From Streptomyces marokkonensis (lineage in GTDB: Bacteria; Actinomycetota; Actinomycetes; Streptomycetales; Streptomycetaceae), in NCBI RefSeq assembly GCF_008312835.1, contig NZ_VSKS01000005.1, positions 62,001 to 126,000 on the forward strand: a stretch of 64,000 nt of DNA, given 5' to 3'. Shown here piece after piece: positions 57,715 through 64,000 of the stretch. A program made the position numbers and the translations under genes. The notes beneath the pieces are model-generated. The model was given only the letters and a program-made list of their open reading frames with translations, did not search any database and was not told the DNA's origin. Positions within the stretch are counted from its first letter, which is position 1. Every line of letters starts with the position of its first letter.

Positions 57715-60309
57715 GTGGCGCAGGCACGGCTGTCGATGCAGCAGATCGTCCAGCAGCGGCGGCGCGCGGGACTCGTGGCACGCGCGGCCGAACGCGAGCT
57801 GTTCCGGGCGAACTTCGACGTCCCGCCCGGTGACGCGCGTCACCGCTTCCTGTTCCACGTGCACGGCAACGCGGGCGTCGGGAAGACCCGTCTGCTCAGG
57901 GAGTTCGAGCACATCGCCCGGGAGCGCGGCGCGTTGACGTCGTACGTCGACGCGGGGGTGGGCGCCATCCCGGAGGCGCTGGCCGAGATGTGCCGTCAGT
58001 TCGCCGCGCAGGGGCACCGGTTCAAGGAGCTGGAGCGGCTGCTGGCCGCCCACCGCGAGCGGCGCCACGAGGCCGAGACGGCCGCCCTCGCCGCGCTGGC
58101 GCCCGAGCCCGTCGGCGCACCGTCCGCCGGGAGCATGGCGGTCGCGCGGGCCGGACTGGCGGGCCTGGGACTCATCCCGGGTGCCGGCGCCTTCGCCGCC
58201 GTCCTCGACCCCACTCAACTGGCGCAGGGCGCCGACCGGTTGCGCACCGGCCTGAGCGCGCGCTTCCGCAGCCACGAGGACGTCCAGCTCGTCCTCTCCC
58301 CGGAGAGCGTCCTCACCCCGGTCCTGGCGGACGAACTCCACGGCGCCGCCGCCGACGTCCCCTGGATCGTCCTGTTCTTCGACACCTACGAGCGCACCGG
58401 CCCCTTCCTCGACGCGTGGCTGCACGACGTCATGACCAGTGAACGCCACGGCGCCTTCCCCGCCACGGTCGTCGTCGTCACCGCCGGTCAGCGTCCCGTC
58501 GACACCGCCCACTGGGGCGCTTTCGCGGACTTCATGACCACCCTCCCGCTCCTGCCGTTCACCGAGGCGGAGTCGCGGGGGCTGCTCGCCGCCCGGGGCA
58601 TCACGGCGGAACCGGTCGTCGCCGAGGTGCTGCGGCTGACCGGCGGTCTGCCGGTGCTCGTCTCCATGCTCGCCGGCACCAGCCCCACCGGCCCCGAGGA
58701 CGTCGCCGACCCCAGCGCCACCGCCGTGGAGCGGTTCCTGAAGTGGGAACCGCACCCGGTCCGCAGGGCCGCCGCCCTCGCCGGCGCGCTGCCGCGCCGA
58801 CTGGACGCGGACGTGTTCCGCGAAGCGGCCGACTGCGCGGAGGAGCAGCTCGACGAGCTGTACGCCTGGGTGAGCGGTCTGCCGTTCGTCGACGAGCGCG
58901 GGGGCCGGCTCCACTACCACGACGTCGTGCGCGCCCCGATGCTGCGGCTCCAGCGCGGGCGCTCCCCGCGGCGCTGGGCGGAGTGCCAGCGCCGGCTGGC
59001 AGGGGTCTTCGGGCAGTGGCGCGAGGAGGCGGAGGCCGGACGGGACACCGGGCGGCTGTGGGTGGACGAGGAGTGGCGGGAGCTGCGGCTGGCCGAGTCC
59101 TACCACCGCCTGTGCGCCCGGGACCGGCAGGCGCTGCCCGAGGTGCTGCGGGACCTCGTCGAGGCGTGCGACCAGGGCGAGTCCGTCGCGAGGCACTGGG
59201 TGCGGGCCCTCGAGGACGCCGGACGGGACGCGGGGCTGGACGAGGCGGCCGCGTGGGGGCACGACCTGGTGGCGGCGCTCGAGCAGGGCGGTACCGGAGC
59301 CGTACTGGACCGGCTGGTGGGGAGCGCACGGCGCCGCAGACCGCGGAGGGACCCCGTGCGGACGCCCGAGGCCGGGACACCGGCGGGCGCGTCGGGGACG
59401 GAACCGGCCGGGACGTGGCCGGTGGCCGCATCGGCCGGAGCCGGGGCCGTACCGGCCGGGACGTGGCCGGTGGCCGCATCGGCCGGAGCCGGGGCCGAAC
59501 CGGCCGGGACCTGGCCGGTGGCCGCATCGGCCGGAGCCGGAGCCGGGGCCGTACCGGCCGGGGCCCGGCCGGGAGGCGTGCCCGGCGGGCGCCCGGCCGG
59601 GGCGGGCCCGCGGGACCGGAGGGCGGAGCTGCCCGCCGGGGTGCGGTTGCGGGTGCACCGGGGCCGGGCCGTCGCCCTCGCCGCGCAGGAGGACTACGTC
59701 GGCGCGGTGGCGCACCTGACGCGTGCCGAGGCCCTGGCACCGGACGACGCCGGAATCCTCGCGGAGAAGGGGGAGTGCCTGCGGGCCATGGGCGTCCCCG
59801 ACGAGGCCCTGCCGGAGCTGGAGCGCGCGGTCGGGCTCGACCCCGGCCACGCGTACGCCTGGGCCTCCCTCGGCGCCGTCCGCCTCGCCCTCGGCGACCC
59901 GGACGGGGCGCTCACCGCCCTCGACCGCGCGCTGGACCTCAGCCCCGACTACTTCTGGGCGCTGCTCCGCCGGGCACGGGTGTCGCGCGAACTCGGCGAC
60001 CACGCACGCCGCCTCGCCGACCTGGACCGGGCCGTCGCCCTGCGGCCCGACTCCGCCTGGGCCCACTGCGAGCGCGGTGACGCGCTGCGCGCCGCCGGCC
60101 GGGACGAGGAGGCCCTCGTCGCGTACGACCTCGCCCTCTCCCTCGACCCCGGCTACGCGTCCGCGTACGCGAGCCGGGGCGTCTCCCGCCACCACCTCGG
60201 CCGCACCCCGGAGGCCCTGGCCGACCTGGAACGCGCCCTGGAACTCAACCCGTCCTACGCGTGGGCGCGGGCCCAGCGGGACGCGGTCGTGAGCCACCGT
60301 GACGGCTGA
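57715..60309 (+). CDS. large P-loop NTPase with C-terminal TPR repeats (STAND-like)
   Basis: This 864-aa protein has an N-terminal NTPase domain (Walker A HVHGNAGVGKT near residue 55, Walker B-like IVLFFDTYE) and a helical middle domain. A repetitive linker of about 57 residues (PAGTWPVAASAGAGA units, 59401-59571) follows, and then at least five tetratricopeptide repeats (ALPELERAVGLDPGHAYAWA, ALTALDRALDLSPDYFWALL, ALADLERALELNPSYAWARA). The layout resembles STAND regulators, in which TPRs sense a ligand and the NTPase switches state. No effector domain is evident. The GTG at 57715 has GAGGGGAC upstream. The function is unknown. Confidence 0.8.
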   Translation: MAQARLSMQQIVQQRRRAGLVARAAERELFRANFDVPPGDARHRFLFHVHGNAGVGKTRLLREFEHIARERGALTSYVDAGVGAIPEALAEMCRQFAAQGHRFKELERLLAAHRERRHEAETAALAALAPEPVGAPSAGSMAVARAGLAGLGLIPGAGAFAAVLDPTQLAQGADRLRTGLSARFRSHEDVQLVLSPESVLTPVLADELHGAAADVPWIVLFFDTYERTGPFLDAWLHDVMTSERHGAFPATVVVVTAGQRPVDTAHWGAFADFMTTLPLLPFTEAESRGLLAARGITAEPVVAEVLRLTGGLPVLVSMLAGTSPTGPEDVADPSATAVERFLKWEPHPVRRAAALAGALPRRLDADVFREAADCAEEQLDELYAWVSGLPFVDERGGRLHYHDVVRAPMLRLQRGRSPRRWAECQRRLAGVFGQWREEAEAGRDTGRLWVDEEWRELRLAESYHRLCARDRQALPEVLRDLVEACDQGESVARHWVRALEDAGRDAGLDEAAAWGHDLVAALEQGGTGAVLDRLVGSARRRRPRRDPVRTPEAGTPAGASGTEPAGTWPVAASAGAGAVPAGTWPVAASAGAGAEPAGTWPVAASAGAGAGAVPAGARPGGVPGGRPAGAGPRDRRAELPAGVRLRVHRGRAVALAAQEDYVGAVAHLTRAEALAPDDAGILAEKGECLRAMGVPDEALPELERAVGLDPGHAYAWASLGAVRLALGDPDGALTALDRALDLSPDYFWALLRRARVSRELGDHARRLADLDRAVALRPDSAWAHCERGDALRAAGRDEEALVAYDLALSLDPGYASAYASRGVSRHHLGRTPEALADLERALELNPSYAWARAQRDAVVSHRDG
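59401..59571 (+). repeat. 48-bp in-frame minisatellite
   Basis: Units at 59401-59448 and 59449-59496 are nearly identical. The third (59497-59550) carries an extra six bases (GCCGGA duplicated), and a partial fourth follows. Each unit encodes a 16-residue repeat beginning PAGTWPVAASAGAGA. Unit number probably varies between strains. Confidence 0.85.
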
Positions 60310-60430
60310 TACCGACCGCTTCCGATCAAAAGGGTCACATCCCGCATACCGATCCGCCCCCTGAACCGACCGTCCCCGTTCGATTACAGTGCTGGGCGTC
60401 GTACATGCGGACGGTGCCCGGGAGGTTCTG

Positions 60431-61549
60431 GTGGGTGGTGCTGCCGGGCCCGTGTGGGGGCGTCGTGAGCAGCAGGACTTCCGCAGCCGGGTGCGCGGAA
60501 CGCTGCTCGGGGTGGCCGTCGGGGACGCGCTGGGCGCACCCGTGGACGGCATGACGGCCGAGGCGATCCGCGAGGCGCACGGCGCGAAGGGCGTCACCGA
60601 CCTCGCCCCCGCCTACGGCCGGCGCGGTGCCGTCACCCACCACACACAGCTCACCCTGTTCTCCGTGGACGGGCTGATCCGCGCCCAGGTGCGGCGCGAC
60701 ACCGGCGCCTGGCATCCGCCGACCGATCTGCACCGGGCGTATCTGCGCTGGGCCACCACCCAGCGGGACTGGGGTCCGGACGAGCGTCGCAAGGACGACG
60801 GCTGGCTGGCGCGCGAGGAGTGGCTGTACGCCCGCCGGGACCCCGCCCGCCCGCTGCTGCTCGGGCTCGGGGACGAGACCATGGGAACCCTCGAGGCGCC
60901 CAAGAACCCCGGTGCGGCCGGACCGGAGGCAGCCGCCCGGTCCGCGCCCTTCGGGCTGCTCGTCGGCTGGGAGCCGCAGCTCGTCGCGCAGCTCGCCCTG
61001 GAGTGCGCGGCGCAGACCCACGGCCATCCGGTCGCCTGTCTCGCGGCGGGCGGGTACGCGGTGATCGTGCACGCGCTGGCCCGGGGCGAGAGCCTGGACA
61101 CGGCGGTGCAGCGCACGCTCGCCCTGCTGGCCGCGCTGCCGGGACACCAGCCGGTGTCGGACGCGCTCCAGCACGCGCTTGGTGCCGTACGGCAGGGGAT
61201 GCCCACTCCGGAACGGGTCACGGAGCTGGTCGGGAGCGCCACCGCCGAGGGGCTGCTGGCCGCCGCCGTGTACTGCGCGCTGGTGGGGGAGGACGTACGG
61301 CACGGGCTGTGCCTCGCCGTCAACCACGACGGGCCCAGCGCGGCCGCCGGCGCGCTGACCGGCGGGCTGCTCGGGGCGCTGCACGGCGAGACGGCCCTGC
61401 CGCCGGCCTGGCTGGCCGAGCTGGAGGGCCGCCCCACGGTCCTGGAACTCGCCGACGACTTCGCGATGGAGATGACCCAGGGCCCCGCCCTGCACGGCCC
61501 CGCGGGCTCGTCCCCGGCCTGGCTGACCCGCTACCCACGCGGAGCCTGA
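60431..61549 (+). CDS. ADP-ribosylglycohydrolase-fold protein lacking metal ligands
   Basis: This 372-aa protein clearly follows the ADP-ribosylglycohydrolase/DraG fold (GTLLGVAVGDALGAPVDGMT, later LAGGY- and GALTGGLLGALHGE-type helices). The metal-binding aspartates are replaced, however. The TDDT motif reads AVTHHTQLTLFSVDGL, with histidines at residues 70-71, and the C-terminal GDSDS-type motif reads NHDGPSAAAGALTGG. Metal-dependent hydrolysis by the standard mechanism is doubtful. The GTG at 60431 has GGGAGG upstream. It may bind ADP-ribose or act with other chemistry. Confidence 0.82.
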   Translation: MGGAAGPVWGRREQQDFRSRVRGTLLGVAVGDALGAPVDGMTAEAIREAHGAKGVTDLAPAYGRRGAVTHHTQLTLFSVDGLIRAQVRRDTGAWHPPTDLHRAYLRWATTQRDWGPDERRKDDGWLAREEWLYARRDPARPLLLGLGDETMGTLEAPKNPGAAGPEAAARSAPFGLLVGWEPQLVAQLALECAAQTHGHPVACLAAGGYAVIVHALARGESLDTAVQRTLALLAALPGHQPVSDALQHALGAVRQGMPTPERVTELVGSATAEGLLAAAVYCALVGEDVRHGLCLAVNHDGPSAAAGALTGGLLGALHGETALPPAWLAELEGRPTVLELADDFAMEMTQGPALHGPAGSSPAWLTRYPRGA

Positions 61550-61555
61550 CCCCCA

Positions 61556-61580
61556 AGGGGCGCGGGGAACTGCGCAAGGG
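61556..61580 (+). repeat. dispersed GC-rich repeat fragment
   Basis: AAGGGGCGCGGGGAACTGCG resembles the GGCGCGGGGAACCGCG block at 32561-32606. It lies just after the ADP-ribosylglycohydrolase stop, ahead of the hairpin at 61584. Confidence 0.45.
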
Positions 61581-61583
61581 GGT

Positions 61584-61602
61584 CTGGGGGCAGAGCCCCC
61601 AG
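61584..61602. terminator. 8-bp hairpin between converging genes
   Basis: CTGGGGGC and GCCCCCAG pair perfectly around AGA, between the ADP-ribosylglycohydrolase gene and the converging symporter gene. Confidence 0.6.
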
Positions 61603-61678
61603 GAACGGGAAGGGAAGGGGCGGCGGGGGCGAGAAAGCCAGGGGCACGACGAACCCCCGCCCCCGCGCCCCGCCGCAC

Positions 61679-63244
61679 CTACTCCTTCACCGGCGCGGGC
61701 GCGCTCTCCCCGGCCGGGGCCGGCACCGCCGCCGCGGCCGAACCGTCGTCGCCGTCGGTGTTGACGCGATCGATGATCGCCAGCCGTTCCGGGGTGTCCT
61801 CCGGCTTCGCGAAGCCGATCAGGACGTAGAGGATCAGCGAGACCGCCAGCGGGACCGAGACCTGGTACTCCAGTGGCACTCCGCCGTCGACGGCCCAGTG
61901 GACCGGGTAGTTCACCAGCCAGAAGGCGACCAGGCCCAGAGCCCAGCTGGTGAGCGCCGCCGTCGGCCCGGAGCGGCGGAACGGCCGCAGCAGGCCCAGC
62001 ATCATCGGGATCGCGATCGGGCCCATCAGTCCGGCCACCCACTTGATGACGACCGTGATGATGTCCTTGAAGGTCGGCGAGTCGACCTGGGTCGCCACCG
62101 CCATCGACAGGCCGAGGAAGACCACCGTCGTCACGCGGGCCGCGATCAGGCCCGACCGCTCGCCCCACATCCGGGCCTTCGCGGACAGCACCGGCGCCAC
62201 GTCGCGGGTGAAGACCGCCGCGATGGCGTTGGCGTCCGAGGAGCACATCGCCATCGTGTGGGAGAAGAAGCCGACGATGACCAGGCCCAGCAGACCGTGC
62301 GGCAGCAGCTGCTCGGTCATCAGGGCGTAGGAGTCGGAGCCGTCCGCCTTCTGCGACTCCACCAGCAGCGGCGCCATCCACATCGGAAAGAACAGGATCA
62401 CCGGCCAGACCAGCCACAGCACCGCCGACAGCCGCGCCGAGCGCTCGGCCTCGCGGGCGTTGGGGGTGGCCATGTAGCGCTGGGCCTGGTTGAGCATGCC
62501 GCCGTTGTACTCGAACAGCTTGATGAAGAGGAACGCCAGCAGGAACACCGTGCCGTACGGTCCCACCAGCGGCTCCCCGTGCCCCTGGAGCTCCGGCTGG
62601 TCCCAGGCGCCGAAGAAGCCGCCGTGGTCGCCGAGTTCGAGCACCACCGCGACGAACATCGTGAGGCCGGCCAGTAACTGGATGACGAACTGCCCGAGCT
62701 CGGTCAGCGCGTCCGCCCACAGGCCTCCGATGGTGCAGTAGATCGCCGTGACGACGCCGGTGATGAGGATGCCCTGGTTGAGCGAGACGCCGGTGAACAC
62801 CGACAGCAGGGTGGCGATCGCCGCCCACTTGGCGCCCACGTCCACGATCTTCAGCAGCATGCCGGACCAGGCCAACGCCTGCTGGGTCCTCAGGTCGTAG
62901 CGGTTCTTCAGGTACTCCAGCGGTGAGGACACGTGGAGCCGGGAGCGGAGCCGGTTGATCCGGGGGGCGAACAGCTTCGAGCCGATGGCGATGCCGAAGG
63001 CGATGGGGAAGGACCAGGTGACGAAGGACGTGACGCCGTAGGTGTAGGCGATGCCCGCGTACCCGGTGAACATCACCGCGCTGTAACCCGACATGTGGTG
63101 GGAGATGCCGGAGAGCCACCAGGGCATCTTGCCGCCGGCCGTGAAGAAGTCGCTGACGCTGTCCACCCGTTTGTGCGACCAGACACCGATGGCGACCATC
63201 ACGGCGAAGTAGCCGATGAGAACCGCCCAGTCGAGACCGTTCAT
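61679..63244 (-). CDS. sodium:solute symporter (SSS family)
   Basis: This 521-aa integral membrane protein has about thirteen hydrophobic segments. SSS hallmarks are LDWAVLIGYFAVMVAIGVWS at the N terminus, SGYSAVMFTGYAGIAYTYGV, and the sodium-site region GFFSHTMAMCSSDANAIAAV. Sugars, amino acids or acids may be taken up with sodium. The cytosolic C terminus is Ala/Pro-rich. The ATG at 63244 has AAGGGGGG upstream. A 16-base palindrome at 63421-63436 may regulate it. The substrate is unknown. Confidence 0.9.
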   Translation of the reverse strand: MNGLDWAVLIGYFAVMVAIGVWSHKRVDSVSDFFTAGGKMPWWLSGISHHMSGYSAVMFTGYAGIAYTYGVTSFVTWSFPIAFGIAIGSKLFAPRINRLRSRLHVSSPLEYLKNRYDLRTQQALAWSGMLLKIVDVGAKWAAIATLLSVFTGVSLNQGILITGVVTAIYCTIGGLWADALTELGQFVIQLLAGLTMFVAVVLELGDHGGFFGAWDQPELQGHGEPLVGPYGTVFLLAFLFIKLFEYNGGMLNQAQRYMATPNAREAERSARLSAVLWLVWPVILFFPMWMAPLLVESQKADGSDSYALMTEQLLPHGLLGLVIVGFFSHTMAMCSSDANAIAAVFTRDVAPVLSAKARMWGERSGLIAARVTTVVFLGLSMAVATQVDSPTFKDIITVVIKWVAGLMGPIAIPMMLGLLRPFRRSGPTAALTSWALGLVAFWLVNYPVHWAVDGGVPLEYQVSVPLAVSLILYVLIGFAKPEDTPERLAIIDRVNTDGDDGSAAAAVPAPAGESAPAPVKE

Positions 63245-63420
63245 GTCCCCCCTTCCAGGGTCCGCCTTGTGAACTCCACTCAGCTGGTTGGCACTTCGCC
63301 TGAGCGGGGTAGGGACGAGGAGGGCCGCGAAGTGCCCGCTCATCGTGGGCGGGGTGGCGCGGGCACGACAAGAAAGCGTCGGGTCAAGAGCAAGTAAAAA
63401 GGTTCGATCGACTGAATAAC

Positions 63421-63436
63421 GTTCATGTCCATGAAC
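63421..63436. promoter_or_regulatory. 16-base palindrome upstream of the symporter gene
   Basis: GTTCATG and CATGAAC are perfectly inverted around TC. The site lies about 175 bases upstream of the symporter start, within an unusually AT-containing stretch. It is a plausible operator for an IclR-like or AraC-like regulator, which is not encoded nearby. Confidence 0.45.
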
Positions 63437-63493
63437 TGGCGCGGGGTATGCCGGACCCGTCACGTGAGTGCCGGGTCCCTCCGGCCGGGCGGG

Positions 63494-64000
63494 TCAGCGC
63501 AGCTCGTCGGGGCAGGGCGTGCCCCGCTGCCACTTGTACGGAGCCGCCAGGCGGTACGTCCCCGGCTCCGGCGCGAGCAGCATCGTCCACTGGTCGCCGT
63601 TCGCGTCCTCCTCCGTCTCCATCAGGCAGCCGTGGACGTTCTCGTACGTCCTCGGCTCGCCCTCCGGGCGGTTCTCGGACTCCTCCGTCTCCTGCGGGGG
63701 ATCCAGCGCCTCACCCTCGGCGTCGACGAGGCCCAGCCACGGCGAGTACGGGACGCGGACCAGGATCCGGCCCGCCTTCTCCACCCGCAGCGTCCATCCG
63801 CCCTGCTCGGCCCGCTCCACGACCGTGTTCGGCTCCGCCAGCGGGGTCGGCGCCTCCACCTCGAACAGTTGCCAGTTGGCGTCGCCCCAGATCTGCTTCA
63901 GATAGGGCAGCCCGCGCTGCACCAGCTCCCGCTCCCGCTGGCCGCCGTCGCCGTCCGGCTCGTCCTTCGGCAGCACCACGAAGTGCACGCCCCACCGCTT
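63494..64000 (-). CDS. C-terminal part of an unidentified, probably membrane-bound protein
   Basis: The gene runs off the right edge, and 168 C-terminal residues are visible. The sequence starts KRWGVHFVVLPKDEPD and contains LVQRGLPYLKQIWGDANWQL, RILVRVPYSPWLGLVDAEG, and ends PYKWQRGTPCPDELR. No transmembrane helix is in the visible part. It looks like the soluble tail of a larger protein, possibly an integral membrane glycosyltransferase-type protein of streptomycetes. That suggestion is weak and the rest of the gene is needed. Confidence 0.6.
   Translation of the reverse strand, partial: KRWGVHFVVLPKDEPDGDGGQRERELVQRGLPYLKQIWGDANWQLFEVEAPTPLAEPNTVVERAEQGGWTLRVEKAGRILVRVPYSPWLGLVDAEGEALDPPQETEESENRPEGEPRTYENVHGCLMETEEDANGDQWTMLLAPEPGTYRLAAPYKWQRGTPCPDELR

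Noticed and set aside
57715-60309. Anti-phage defence protein
   Set aside because: The protein is STAND-like, but there is no effector domain, nuclease, transposase or other defence gene nearby, so a defence role is not supported.

Overview
This is a high-GC actinobacterial chromosome segment, almost certainly from a Streptomyces. The evidence is the very high GC at third codon positions, frequent GTG and occasional TTG starts with GGAGG-type ribosome binding sites, GTGA and TTGA start/stop overlaps, and several genes recognisable as Streptomyces regulators. Recalled gene order matches the S. coelicolor region from about the dmdR1 locus through afsK/afsS/afsR to the F420 gene fbiC. That match is from memory and was not searched. 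All intervals carry genes of ordinary streptomycete composition; there is no phage, plasmid, IS element, CRISPR array, rRNA or tRNA that I can see.

Layout. 1-2.7 kb holds the end of an FAD/Fe-S oxidoreductase, a methyltransferase, a Nudix hydrolase and an EamA exporter. 2.97-13.1 kb is one long co-directional catabolic operon: a TIGR03084-type protein, AtuA-like protein, acyl-CoA carboxylase beta and alpha, acyl-CoA dehydrogenase, acyl-CoA synthetase, AUH/AtuE-like hydratase and a TetR regulator. This gene set mirrors the acyclic-terpene (Atu) and leucine/isovalerate (Liu) pathways. 13.2-25.8 kb holds pdxH, a citrate synthase, a probable small RNA with a tiny ORF, a purine-type permease, a PAS sensor, a SIS sugar-phosphate protein with a DasR-like site, the iron regulator DmdR1, a hydrolase-like protein lacking its nucleophile, and an ABC exporter. 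26-32.4 kb holds an NsdA-like regulator, a repetitive membrane protein, a lipoprotein, an SCO4402-family protein and purU.

32.6-36.8 kb is a signalling group: an anti-sigma factor fused to a maleylpyruvate-isomerase-like domain, an ECF sigma factor, a STAS anti-sigma antagonist, an EF-hand protein and an HATPase kinase. 37-44.5 kb is mixed regulators, transporters and flavin/F420 enzymes. 44.7-51.2 kb is the AfsK-AfsS-AfsR global antibiotic-regulation locus, with a direct-repeat operator in front of afsS. 51.3-56.5 kb is an F420 neighbourhood: a Ddn-like protein, a serine hydrolase, an LLM oxidoreductase and FbiC. 56.5-64 kb holds an inactive L,D-transpeptidase-like protein, a DUF2165 protein, a large NTPase-TPR protein with an internal minisatellite, an ADP-ribosylglycohydrolase homologue lacking metal ligands, a sodium/solute symporter and the end of a membrane protein.

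Most noteworthy: the promoter/SD/12-codon-ORF/hairpin unit at about 15.25-15.49 kb; a REP-like palindrome embedded in frame in the acyl-CoA dehydrogenase gene, with an intergenic sibling at 39.67 kb; several proteins whose family active-site residues are replaced; and a set of operator-like palindromes. Start codons were chosen from ribosome binding sites and overlaps and are stated where uncertain.
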